Assembly: GCA_025357175.1 (NCBI GenBank)
Contig: JANXPS010000078.1
Span: 1-20,401, forward strand
Length of the DNA stretch: 20,401 nucleotides
Source: Deltaproteobacteria bacterium
GTDB lineage: Bacteria > Desulfobacterota > Deferrimicrobia > Deferrimicrobiales > Deferrimicrobiaceae
Reading direction: 5' to 3'
A program made the position numbers and the translations under genes. Positions 6,732-14,444 of this stretch are shown here, in pieces; position 1 is the first letter of the stretch, and each line of letters opens with the position of its first letter. The notes under the pieces are model-generated. The model was not told the DNA's origin, ran no database searches, and saw only the letters and a program-made list of their open reading frames with translations.

Positions 6732-6775
6732 TTTTCCAACAACACCCGCCACGCCTCTACGGGCTTCGGTTCGAT

Positions 6776-7711
6776 ATGCGCACCCAGGCGGGTTACTTTT
6801 TTCCATCGATGGCAATGAAATATCAGAAGCCTCCTCTTTCGATCGATGAACAGCTTGACCTCCTTGCCTCTCGCGGCATGGAGATTCCCGATCGCGCCCG
6901 TGCCACCCGCTATTTTACGCATATCAACTATTACCGTTTACGAGCCTACTGGCTGCCTTTCGAGGCACCGTGCGGCAATGGCGATCATCGGTTCCGTCAG
7001 GGGACACGATTCGATGATGCACTACGACACTACCTGTTCGACCGAAAGTTTCGCCTTCTGGTTCTCGAGGCGATCGAGCGCATCGAGGTTTCATTCCGAA
7101 GCAGGTTCGCCTACGTTCTTTCCATGAAATATGGGAGTCACGCCCATCTGGACGTGAGCCGTTTTCGATCTCCCGATAACCACAGGAAGTGTCTTGAGGA
7201 CCTCAAACGAGAAGTTGATCGCAGCCAAGAAACCTTCATCGGCCATTATCGCACCTGCTATTCGGATCCTGAATCGCCCCCAATCTGGGCAGCATGCGAA
7301 GTGATGTCCTTCGGTCTTTTGTCGAAATGGTACGGGAATATCTTGCTCAGGCAGGATCGCAATGCGATTGCCGATGTCTACGGTCTCGACGAGCAGATTT
7401 TCGGTTCGGTTATGCATCACCTAACCCCGGTGCGCAATATGGCGGCACATCACAGTCGGTTATGGAACCGACGCTTGACCATCATGATGCGTTTACCAAG
7501 TAACCCGCCAGATCTTCGCCGGCAGTTCAGTTCCGCTTCGGGCCGGAATATGTACAACACGCTTGTCATGCTGGGTTATCTTCTCATGCGGATCAGTCCC
7601 GGAACCTCGTGGGTCTCCCGAGTCAAAACCCTGATGGCGGAGTATCCACAAGTCGATTCTGGCGCAATGGGCTTCCCCACTCGGTGGCGCGAATATCCGC
7701 TTTGGAGCTGA
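6776..7711 (+). CDS. Abi_2 (AbiD/AbiF-like) abortive-infection protein with HEPN motif
   Basis: This protein of up to 311 residues has the Abi_2 hallmarks KPPLSIDEQLDLLASRGM, YFTHINYYRLRAYWLPF, LRHYLFDRKFRLLVLEAIERIEV and a late PVRNMAAHHSRLWNR. The last contains R220-x4-H225, the catalytic motif of HEPN RNases, which fits an abortive-infection or phage-defence role by RNA cleavage (family knowledge). Homologues usually begin at the MKYQKPPL segment, so the ATG at 6815 is a likely true start. None of the candidate starts has a clear ribosome-binding site. It is a single-gene unit behind its own promoter, in a region of TA fragments, without a visible antitoxin. The reading frame is complete. 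Confidence 0.88.
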   Translation: MRTQAGYFFPSMAMKYQKPPLSIDEQLDLLASRGMEIPDRARATRYFTHINYYRLRAYWLPFEAPCGNGDHRFRQGTRFDDALRHYLFDRKFRLLVLEAIERIEVSFRSRFAYVLSMKYGSHAHLDVSRFRSPDNHRKCLEDLKREVDRSQETFIGHYRTCYSDPESPPIWAACEVMSFGLLSKWYGNILLRQDRNAIADVYGLDEQIFGSVMHHLTPVRNMAAHHSRLWNRRLTIMMRLPSNPPDLRRQFSSASGRNMYNTLVMLGYLLMRISPGTSWVSRVKTLMAEYPQVDSGAMGFPTRWREYPLWS

Positions 7712-7922
7712 CGACCAAGGCCTCCCTTGTTAATTAGGCGTCCCGCCGTGCAATGGAAAAGAGGCCAATCGCCTGGTTGGCCCCCAAAATCCGCCACCGC
7801 AAGCCCTCCCCGCTTTGTTAATTCTTGGATTCGGAATTGCGATCGCTGCTTGTTTACAAAGCGCCGGAGATCTCGCCGCCGCGGGAATGTCGCGCGGCCT
7901 GACCTGCGCTTCGTTCTCGATC

Positions 7923-8039
7923 TCGAGATGGCCTTTGAACTGTCAAGCAATGCTTGAGAGTTGTCCCGGTCGACCGGCATCTCGCCCTCGAGTCGAGATT
8001 TGAGTTGTCAAGCTTTGCTTGACAACTGCCCTGGTCGCC
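7923..8039. repeat. two ~50-bp imperfect direct repeats, each centred on a hairpin
   Basis: Copy A (7923-7975) and copy B (7993-8039) share TCGAGA, a hairpin and a closing GTCC/GCCC..GGTCG. Copy B holds the perfect hairpin GTTGTCAAGC-TTT-GCTTGACAAC (8004-8026). Copy A holds TCAAGC-AAT-GCTTGA (7943-7957). There is no T-run after either. They are noncoding, and the role is unknown: protein site, REP-like unit or structured RNA. Confidence 0.65.
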
Positions 8040-8377
8040 GCGCTTGACCCACCAGTTGGGCTTTTGCGGACGACGGTTCGAATCCGCAAACGGGAATCGA
8101 ACTGGGTGGATTTTGGGGTGACGGATAAGCGCAGAAGTGGGAGAAGGGCGCCCTGATTCGCGCGAAAAGACCGAGTCTTTTTCCGCGTCGAGGCGTGCGG
8201 GCGCAGAGCAAGACGAGCTGCGGTATAATGGTCCTGTCGGAGAAAATGGGCGCAGTTCATGCCTGCGTAATCAAACGATATTCCGACCACAAGGCGTGCA
8301 TAACATGCAGGAATTGACGAAAACATTCGTTTCTTCCGGCAGTGAACTTCCAACACAGTCCGAGATAGACCAAAAAG
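8040..8377. other. intergenic region with no convincing gene
   Basis: Short reading frames on both strands have no recognisable domains or ribosome-binding sites. A T-arm-like GGTTCGAATC around 8073 is not part of a foldable tRNA. Confidence 0.5.
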
Positions 8378-8399
8378 CCCCGGGAAACCGGGGTTTTTT
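8378..8399 (+). terminator. strong rho-independent terminator
   Basis: CCCCGG-GAAA-CCGGGG followed by six Ts forms a GNRA-capped, all-GC stem. An A-run on the other side (8372-8376) lets it work in both directions. No convincing gene ends here on the plus strand, so it may belong to a lost gene or an element end. Confidence 0.85.
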
Positions 8400-8448
8400 G
8401 TGGACTGTTGTCCGCTGGCGTCCGCAGGGGGCCGGTAGAGGCCACAGG

Positions 8449-8507
8449 TTTTAGGGGTATTTTTGGGGGTATGTAAGGGTTGTCCGGATCCGGATACCCC
8501 CAAAAAT
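8449..8507. repeat. element-end repeat block: 12-bp tandem repeat and 14-bp inverted repeat
   Basis: TTTTAGGGGTAT (8449-8460) and TTTTGGGGGTAT (8461-8472) are 12-base tandem copies. ATTTTTGGGGGTAT (8459-8472) is perfectly inverted as ATACCCCCAAAAAT (8494-8507). The loop contains a 12-base palindrome TCCGGATCCGGA (8483-8494). The last base of the inverted repeat is where the SRPBCC reading frame is broken. The block looks like the recombinase-binding end of an integrated element. Confidence 0.65.
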
Positions 8508-8594
8508 GCGATCGGCGGCGTCCGCGAAGAAGGCGAACACCTCTTTCCTCGGGCAGGCGAGCTTGAGCGTGAAATGGAGGTCGTGCCAGCTCAC
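8508..8594 (-). pseudogene. SRPBCC-fold protein, first 29 codons only
   Basis: A GTG at 8594 overlaps the SDR stop as GTGA. It opens a frame encoding MSWHDLHFTLKLACPRKEV then FAFFADAAD. This is the N-terminal strand and first helix of SRPBCC (START/polyketide-cyclase-like) ligand-binding proteins, which usually continue with NLxxITPP. Instead the frame enters the inverted repeat at 8507 and ends at 8451 with low-complexity codons. The rest of the gene, over 100 codons, is absent from the window. This is a clear sign of insertion or deletion at this point. Confidence 0.6.
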
Positions 8595-9481
8595 GGGGAA
8601 AACGGTTTCCCGGCGGCGGAGGCGTCGCACATCGCCCGGAGTCCTTCCCGGTAGGTCGGGTAGGCGAGCCTCACGCCGAGCGTTGCCTTGAGGTCGCGAT
8701 TCGAGCACCGCTTCGAATCGGCGTAGAAGGAGCGTGCCATCGGCGACAGCTCCGCCGACTCGAACGGGATCTCGGGCGGCGGCGGGATGCCGAGCAGTGC
8801 CGCGGCGTACGAGACCACGTCCTGGGGCGGCGCCGGTTCGTCGTCCGTGACGTTCCAGGTGCCGCCCGGTCCGGGACTCGCGAAGCAGGCCGCGATCGTC
8901 CGGGCGATGTCCGCGACGTGGATCCGGTTGAATAACTGCCCGGGCTTGACGATCCGGCGCGCGGTCCCGTTGCGCAACTCCTCGAGCGCGTTGCGTCCCG
9001 GACCGTAGATACCGGCAAGACGCAGCACGTAAACCGCCTTCCCCGATTCCGCCCCTAGCGCTCGCCACCCGTTTTCCGCCTCGAGCCGCGTGACGTTGCG
9101 CGGGTTGGACGGGATGCACTGCGTCGACTCGTCGATCCAAGACCCCTCATGGTCGCCGTAGACCCCAATGGTAGAGAGGTAGACGATGCGCGTGAGGGTG
9201 CTCGATCCGGAGATTGCGTCCCGGAATGCGGCCAGCGCCGGGTCGCCGTGTTCGCCGGGAGGAATGGAGGCGAGCAGGGCATCGGATTCCGCGAGACGGC
9301 CGGGAATCCGCGGGTCCGCTTCGGACGGGGAGAACGGGAGCAGTTCGAGCCGGTCGCCGGACAAGGCATTCGCCCGGTCGCGCGAGGTCACGGTTCCGGT
9401 CACGCCTTCCGGGGGGTGGGCGGCCCCGTTCAAATAGTGATGCGCGCAATAGCCGTATCCGAAGATGAAGAGTCGCGTCAT
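8591..9481 (-). CDS. SDR-family NAD(P)-dependent oxidoreductase/epimerase (YeeZ-like)
   Basis: This 296-residue extended-type SDR has the N-terminus MTRLFIFGYGYCAHHY, with the GxGxxA nucleotide-binding pattern. It continues with IVYLSTIGVYGDHEGSWIDEST and NRIHVADIARTIAACF, typical of the NAD-dependent epimerase/YeeZ group. The usual YxxxK is not evident: the corresponding stretch reads VTRLEAENGW. Substrate and even catalysis are therefore uncertain. The start at 9481 is chosen for GGAGGAG 9 bases upstream; an in-frame ATG at 9547 has no such site. It is divergent from the lipid operon, and its stop overlaps the start of a truncated SRPBCC gene, so the two formed an operon. SDR genes of this sort recur beside Cfa/COG2907/DUF1365 clusters, suggesting a shared lipid or isoprenoid-like substrate (inference). 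Confidence 0.85.
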   Translation of the reverse strand: MTRLFIFGYGYCAHHYLNGAAHPPEGVTGTVTSRDRANALSGDRLELLPFSPSEADPRIPGRLAESDALLASIPPGEHGDPALAAFRDAISGSSTLTRIVYLSTIGVYGDHEGSWIDESTQCIPSNPRNVTRLEAENGWRALGAESGKAVYVLRLAGIYGPGRNALEELRNGTARRIVKPGQLFNRIHVADIARTIAACFASPGPGGTWNVTDDEPAPPQDVVSYAAALLGIPPPPEIPFESAELSPMARSFYADSKRCSNRDLKATLGVRLAYPTYREGLRAMCDASAAGKPFSP

Positions 9482-9708
9482 TTCGGGAAGCTCCTCCAAT
9501 CCGTTGGTTCTGCAAGCATGATGGCGCCACTTCGAGGGGGGATGCAACCACCCTTGTCCCGGAGATGTGCGGCGGGGGCATCCGGTGAATCACGGGTCGT
9601 TTCCGGGCGTCTCAACAGGGTGAGGAAATCCGAGAGGCCCGGGGGGAGAAGCCGGGGGATTGCGTTGGAGGCAAATAACTGCAATCGTATCCGGTACGGG
9701 AGGTGTGG
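9482..9708. promoter_or_regulatory. divergent intergenic region of the lipid cluster
   Basis: This 227-base gap between divergent genes must hold the promoters of both the SDR gene and the ten-gene operon. No confident sigma-70 or ECF-type promoter pair could be assigned by eye. A CGTA at 9686-9689 could be an ECF -10, but without a clear -35 partner it is not called. Confidence 0.4.
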
Positions 9709-10281
9709 ATGAAATCATGCTTCACTGCCGTATTTTGCCTGATCGTCGGGACCGGCCTGGCCGCCCCGGCCTATGCCCTGACCGTTCAGGGCATCGCTTT
9801 CGCCGACACGCTCCAGGCCGGGAACGGCACCCTCCGCCTCCACAACGCAGCCCTCCTCCGTTACATGAAGGTTCTAAAGGCCTACGTGGCGGCACTTTAC
9901 CTCCCGGTGGGAACCGCTCCGGAGGCCGTCCTGGACGACGTCCCGAAGCGGTTGGAGATCAGCTACATGGTTCCGATCAAGGGGGGCGATTTCGCGAAGG
10001 GCGCCGACCCGGTGCTTGCGCGCAACCAGGGCGCGGCCGAGCTCGAGCGGCTGCGCAGTCGGATCGATCGTCTCCACGCCGCCTACCGGGACGTGAAGCC
10101 GGGCGACCGGTACGCCCTGACCTACCTCCCCGGGCGGGGGACGGAGCTGACGCTGAACGGCACCCTGCTCGTCGTCATCGAAGGCGCCGATTTCGCTTCG
10201 GCCTACTTCGGCATCTGGCTCGGCCGGGAGCCGATCGACGCGAAGCTCAAGCGCGACCTGCTGGGGGGGGCGTTGACATGA
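9709..10281 (+). CDS. chalcone isomerase-like exported protein
   Basis: This 190-residue protein begins with a signal peptide (MKSCFTAVFCLIVGTGLA... ending near AYA). The mature part shows the chalcone-isomerase-like fold markers of bacterial secreted members: TVQGIAFADTL, LLRYMKVLKAYVAALYLP, RLEISYMVPIKGGDF, ELTLNGTLL and FASAYFGIWLG. Bacterial members lack proven chalcone-isomerase activity, and in eukaryotic relatives the fold binds fatty acids. A periplasmic lipid-handling role is plausible given the operon. The start at 9709 has GGGAGG 5 bases upstream; a GTG at 9703 overlaps that site and is less likely. It is the first gene of the operon, 19 bases before the DUF1295 gene. Confidence 0.88.
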   Translation: MKSCFTAVFCLIVGTGLAAPAYALTVQGIAFADTLQAGNGTLRLHNAALLRYMKVLKAYVAALYLPVGTAPEAVLDDVPKRLEISYMVPIKGGDFAKGADPVLARNQGAAELERLRSRIDRLHAAYRDVKPGDRYALTYLPGRGTELTLNGTLLVVIEGADFASAYFGIWLGREPIDAKLKRDLLGGALT

Positions 10282-10300
10282 ACGACCGGCGGACGCCGGA

Positions 10301-11086
10301 ATGACACGGGTATTTCTCGTCACGGGCGGGGCGCTACTCGGCTACATGGCCTGCGGCTTCCTCGTATCCCGGATCCTTGGCCGCAACGACATCGCGGACG
10401 TGGCCTGGGGGCCCGGATTCCTGGTGGCCGCGGCGGTTTCTCTCGTCGCGGGGGGCGTCTGGTCACCGCGAGGGCTGCTGGTCTCCGGACTGGTGCTTGC
10501 GTGGGCCGTACGCCTGGCTCTTCATATCCGTTCCCGCAACCGGGGAAAAGGAGAGGACAAGCGCTACCGGGTGTGGCGCGAGGCGTGGGGACGGTGGTTC
10601 GCGCTCCGGTCGTTTCTGCAGGTGTTCATGCTGCAGGGGTTGCTGCTGCTGCTCGTGGCGACGCCGGTGCTCTTCGTTAACGCCTCGCCGCACGTTCCCT
10701 TTTCGTGGACCGACGCATTCGGCCTCCTGGGGTGGCTCATGGGCTTCGCGTTCGAGTCGCTCGGCGACCTCCAGCTCCTCCGTTTCGTCCGCGATCCGGC
10801 CAACCTCGGGAAGCTGATGACGGAAGGGCTCTGGCGCTACTCCCGACATCCCAACTACTTCGGGGAAGTGACGCTCTGGTGGGGGATCTGGCTGATCGTC
10901 CTCCCCGTGCCCGGCGGCTTTGCGACCGCGATCGGTCCCCTCGCCATCACCTTCCTGATCCTCAAGGTCTCGGGCATCCCGATGCTGGAGCGGCACTACG
11001 CGGGGCGTCCCGACTGGGAGGTCTACAAGCAGCGCACCAGCGCCTTCTTCCCGCTTCCTCCGCGGGTCGAAAGGGGGGGGACGTGA
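10301..11086 (+). CDS. DUF1295 membrane protein (steroid 5-alpha-reductase-like fold)
   Basis: This 261-residue integral membrane protein has about six hydrophobic segments. The DUF1295 signature is clear: NDIADVAWGPGF near the start, RSRNRGKGEDKRYRVWRE in the middle, and GLWRYSRHPNYFGEVTLWWGIWL near the C-terminus. It ends with Y(K)QRTSAFFPLPPR. The RHPNYFGE block is shared with isoprenylcysteine methyltransferase and steroid-5-alpha-reductase-type enzymes and forms the NADPH or SAM pocket in those relatives. A reductase acting on a membrane lipid intermediate is therefore possible. The last bases overlap the next gene as GTGA, implying translational coupling. The ribosome-binding site is weak. 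Confidence 0.9.
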   Translation: MTRVFLVTGGALLGYMACGFLVSRILGRNDIADVAWGPGFLVAAAVSLVAGGVWSPRGLLVSGLVLAWAVRLALHIRSRNRGKGEDKRYRVWREAWGRWFALRSFLQVFMLQGLLLLLVATPVLFVNASPHVPFSWTDAFGLLGWLMGFAFESLGDLQLLRFVRDPANLGKLMTEGLWRYSRHPNYFGEVTLWWGIWLIVLPVPGGFATAIGPLAITFLILKVSGIPMLERHYAGRPDWEVYKQRTSAFFPLPPRVERGGT

Positions 11087-12327
11087 GACTGGCCATCGTC
11101 GGCGGAGGCATCTCGGGCCTGTCGGCCGCGCACCTGCTCTGCGCGGATCACGAGGTCGTACTCTTCGAGGTGAACGACTCCGTGGGCGGACACACCCATA
11201 CGGTGGACGCGACCTTGGACGGCGCCACGTTCCCGGTGGACACCGGTTTTATCGTATTCAACGAGCGAACCTATCCCAACTTCATCCGTCTGCTCGCCCG
11301 GCTCGGCGTCTCCTCGCGGCCGAGCGTCATGAGCTTTTCCGTGACCGACGAAAGGAGCGGGCTGGAATATTGTGCGAGCACCCTCGACACGCTCTTCGCC
11401 CAGCGCCGCAACCTGCTCGACCACAGCTTCTGGCGAATGGTGTTCGAGATCTTCCGCTTCAACCGGCAGTCGCGGGAACTCTACGAAAGCACCGACGTGA
11501 CGCTGAAGCTCGGGGACTACTTGGGCTCGCGGGGCTACTCCCCGCTCTTCGTCGACGCGTTCCTCGTGCCGATGGGCGCGGCCATCTGGTCGGCCGACCC
11601 GGTTCGCTTCCTGCAGTTTCCGGCCTCGGCCTTCGTCCGCTTCTTCGCCAACCACGGGCTGCTGAACTTGATTGACCAGCCGAAATGGCGGGTCGTCGCC
11701 GGCGGGTCGCGGCAGTACCTGACGCCGCTGGTAGCCCCGTTCCGCGACCGGGTCCGGTTGGATACCCCGGTGGCGAAGGTGCGCAGGCTGTCGGACCGGG
11801 TCGAGGTCACGCCGCGCGGCGGAGTCCCGGAACGGTTCGATCAGGTGGTGCTGGCGTGCCACAGCGATCAGGCGCTCGCGCTGCTCGCCGACCCCTCCGA
11901 CGCCGAGCGCGTGCTGCTCTCGGCCATTCCTTACCAGCGCAACGACACGGTGCTCCACACCGACAGCCGCCTACTGCCTTCGCTGCCCAAGGCCCGGGCG
12001 AGCTGGAACTGCCGGATCCCGGCACGCGCGCAGGAAGGGGTCGCGCTCACCTACTGGATGAACCGGCTTCAGTCGCTTGCGGCGCCGGCAGACTTCTGCG
12101 TGACGCTCAACAGCCCCGGGGCGATGGCTCCCGAGACGGTGCTGCGCCGACTGGTCTACCACCACCCGGTCTATTCCGCCGCGGCCTTCGCGGCCCAGGC
12201 GCGCCGTGACGAGATCAGCGGCGTCAACCGGACCTGGTACTGCGGCGCCTACTGGGGCTACGGATTCCACGAGGACGGGTTGAACAGCGCCCTCGCGGTC
12301 TGCAGCCGCTTCGGGAAGGGGCTCTGA
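11083..12327 (+). CDS. NAD(P)/FAD-binding oxidoreductase (COG2907, amine-oxidase fold; UfaD-like)
   Basis: This 414-residue flavoprotein opens MRLAIVGGGISGLSAAHLL, the Rossmann GxGxxG loop, followed by VVLFEVNDSVGGHTHTV with the GGH pattern of the COG2907 group. FPVDTGFIVFNERTYPNF, MGAAIWSADP and a C-terminal CGAYWGYGFHEDGLNSAL FAD-contact segment are all present, and the frame is complete. In Rhodobacter-type clusters a flavoprotein of this group works with a Cfa-like methyltransferase on unsaturated or methylated acyl chains in furan fatty acid synthesis (from memory of that pathway; transfer to this gene is inference). The GTG at 11083 overlaps the previous stop (GTGA) and follows AAGGGGGGG. 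The next gene overlaps by one base (TGATG). Confidence 0.9.
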   Translation: MRLAIVGGGISGLSAAHLLCADHEVVLFEVNDSVGGHTHTVDATLDGATFPVDTGFIVFNERTYPNFIRLLARLGVSSRPSVMSFSVTDERSGLEYCASTLDTLFAQRRNLLDHSFWRMVFEIFRFNRQSRELYESTDVTLKLGDYLGSRGYSPLFVDAFLVPMGAAIWSADPVRFLQFPASAFVRFFANHGLLNLIDQPKWRVVAGGSRQYLTPLVAPFRDRVRLDTPVAKVRRLSDRVEVTPRGGVPERFDQVVLACHSDQALALLADPSDAERVLLSAIPYQRNDTVLHTDSRLLPSLPKARASWNCRIPARAQEGVALTYWMNRLQSLAAPADFCVTLNSPGAMAPETVLRRLVYHHPVYSAAAFAAQARRDEISGVNRTWYCGAYWGYGFHEDGLNSALAVCSRFGKGL

Positions 12328-13169
12328 TGGGCACCCTGGCCGCCTGCCGGCCGATGCGCGCGGCGGCGCTTTCGGCCGAGCGGGAGGGGGGCCTGCAAAG
12401 CGCCCTCTACGTCGGAGAGGTCGGGCACCGGCGGAGCGCTCCGGCCGTCAACGAATTCCGCTACCCGCTGTTCATGCTCTACCTGGACCTGGCCGAGCTC
12501 GACCACGTCTTCGACGGCCGCTGGCTGTGGGCGGTGGAGCGCCCCGCCTGGGCCTCCTTCCGGCGCGCCGACCACCTGCGCCGGCCCGGGCCCCTCGCCA
12601 CCGCCGTGCGGGAGGCGGTCGAACTTCAACTCGGCTTCCGGCCCGCGGGACCGGTGCGGATCCTGACCCAGCTCCGCTACCTGGGATTCTGCTTCAACCC
12701 GATCAGCGTCTACTACTGCTACGGGGAGGGCGGGACGACGCTCGAGGCGATCGTGGCCGAGGTGCACAACACGCCATGGGGAGAGGAGTACGTTCGGGCG
12801 CTGGATGTCCGGCAGGCGGGTCGAGACGGGGAGTGGCTCCGCTTCGAGCTCGACAAGGAGTTCCACGTCTCCCCCTTCATGCCGATGGACATCCGCTACG
12901 CCTGGTCCTTCACGCTCCCGGGGGAACGGCTGGCGATCCGGATGGAGAGCGAGCGGGAGGGAGAGAAGATCTTCGAGGCCCGGCTCGACCTGTCGCGCCG
13001 TCCGCCTTCCGGTCGGGATCTTGCCCTCGCCCTCCTCCGGTGCCCCTTCATGACCGGACGGGTTCTCCGGGGAATCTACTGGCAGGCGCTGCGAATCCGT
13101 TGGAAAGGAGTTCCATTCTTTCCGAACCCGGGTCCGGGGACGGTCCGAAAGGGGATGCACAGCCCATGA
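12327..13169 (+). CDS. DUF1365 domain-containing protein
   Basis: This 280-residue protein has the DUF1365 signature set: SALYVGEVGHRR, FRYPLFMLYLDL, RYLGFCFNPISVYYCY, VAEVHNTPWGEEY and EFHVSPFMPMDIRYAW. DUF1365 proteins are almost always coded between COG2907 flavoproteins and Cfa-family methyltransferases, as here. Their biochemical role is not established; involvement in modification of membrane fatty acids is inferred from this context. The start shares one base with the previous stop and the end overlaps the Cfa start as ATGA, so the three are likely made together. About ten N-terminal residues before AALSAEREGG may be an extension. Confidence 0.9.
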   Translation: MGTLAACRPMRAAALSAEREGGLQSALYVGEVGHRRSAPAVNEFRYPLFMLYLDLAELDHVFDGRWLWAVERPAWASFRRADHLRRPGPLATAVREAVELQLGFRPAGPVRILTQLRYLGFCFNPISVYYCYGEGGTTLEAIVAEVHNTPWGEEYVRALDVRQAGRDGEWLRFELDKEFHVSPFMPMDIRYAWSFTLPGERLAIRMESEREGEKIFEARLDLSRRPPSGRDLALALLRCPFMTGRVLRGIYWQALRIRWKGVPFFPNPGPGTVRKGMHSP

Positions 13170-14444
13170 CGGGGAGCCGGCAGGACTTCGACACGCTCGA
13201 CACCGGAGGCGCCCGCGCCCTTGGTCCGGCGGACCGCATCGCCCGCGCGATGCTGCTGAAGCGGCTTGCGGGCGTCTCCCGCGGCCGGTTGACGCTTCTG
13301 GACGAGGGGAGGCGTCTCGAATACGGGGATCCGGGGGCCGACCTTCGCGCCACCGTCCGGGTCCGCGGCGCCCGCTTCTATTCCCGAACCGCCTTCGGCG
13401 GAAGCATCGGCGCATCGGAGGCCTACATGGACGGCCTGTGGGAGTGCGACGACCTCGTCTCCCTGGTCAGGATCCTGCTGCGCAACCTCGGCGCCTTGGA
13501 TTCCCTCGAGGGGGGGCGCGGCGCGCCTGACCGCCCCGCTCCGGCGATTGCTGCACCGCCTGAACGAAAACAGCCGGCCCGGAAGCCGGCGCAACATCGC
13601 CGCGCACTACGACATAGGCAACGACTTCTACCGGCACTTCCTCGATCCGACCATGGCCTATTCCTGCGGCGTCTTCCCTCGCCGCGAGAGCACCTTGGAA
13701 GAGGCTTCCGTCGCCAAGTTCGACCGGATCTGCCGGAAGCTGGGGCTCTCCCCCGGGATGGAACTCCTGGAGATCGGCACGGGGTGGGGGGGCTTCGCCA
13801 TCCACGCCGCCCGGGAATACAGCTGCCGCGTCACCACCACCACCATTTCGGCGAGGCAGCACGACCTGGCCGCCGAACGGATCCGGGAGTCTGGGCTCGA
13901 AGGGCGGATCACGCTGCTGGGGCAGGACTACCGCGACCTCCGGGGCTCCTTCGACCGGCTGGTTTCCATCGAGATGATCGAGGCGGTTGGCGACCGACAT
14001 CTTCCCGCCTTCTTCCGGGTTTGCGGAGAGCGGCTGAAAGCCGACGGCATGGCGCTGATCCAGGCGATCACCGTACCCGACCGGATCTACGACCGGTACG
14101 TGAAGACCCCGGACTTCATCAGCCGCCATATCTTCCCCGGGGGGTGCTGCCCCTCGCTGGGGGCCATGGCGCGGGCGGCCGCTTCCGAGACCGACCTCCG
14201 GCTGACCGGACTCGAGGATCTCACCCCGCACTACGCGAGGACGCTGCGGGAATGGCGGGCCGCCTTCCGAGCCAACCTGCCCGCCGTACGCGCGCTCGGG
14301 TACGACGAGCGGTTCGTCCGGATGTGGGACTATTACCTGGCTTATTGCGAGGGCGGCTTCGCCGAGCAATACAGCGGCCTTCTGCAACTTCTCTATGCGA
14401 AACCGGATTGCAGGATCGGTCCGGAGTTCGGGGAGGGTCCATGA
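13166..14444 (+). CDS. cyclopropane-fatty-acyl-phospholipid synthase/UfaM-like methyltransferase, frameshifted
   Basis: This SAM-dependent methyltransferase of the Cfa family adds a methyl or methylene group from SAM to a double bond in membrane phospholipid acyl chains. The N-terminal part (MTGSRQDF... to GASEAYMDGLWECDDLVSLVRIL) is in one frame and the catalytic part is in the frame one base later. The catalytic part has NIAAHYDIGNDFYRHFLD, AYSCGVF with the active-site cysteine, LEIGTGWGGFA as SAM loop, SIEMIEAVG, FPGGC and DYYLAYCEGGF. The break falls at a run of seven Gs (13510-13516). With six Gs one continuous frame of 425 residues results, which is normal length. As printed, the first frame does not reach the catalytic domain, though a TTG at 13548 could start the second part. 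Overlaps on both sides are ATGA. It may be a sequencing error or a real slippage/phase-variation site. Confidence 0.88.

Noticed and set aside
7576..7980. Minus-strand open frame of 134 codons past the Abi gene
   Set aside because: Overlaps the Abi 3' end, has no ribosome-binding site or recognisable domain, and passes through the hairpin repeat.
8060..8110. Possible tRNA (GGTTCGAATC T-arm-like sequence)
   Set aside because: No acceptor pairing, anticodon arm or CCA at the right distances.
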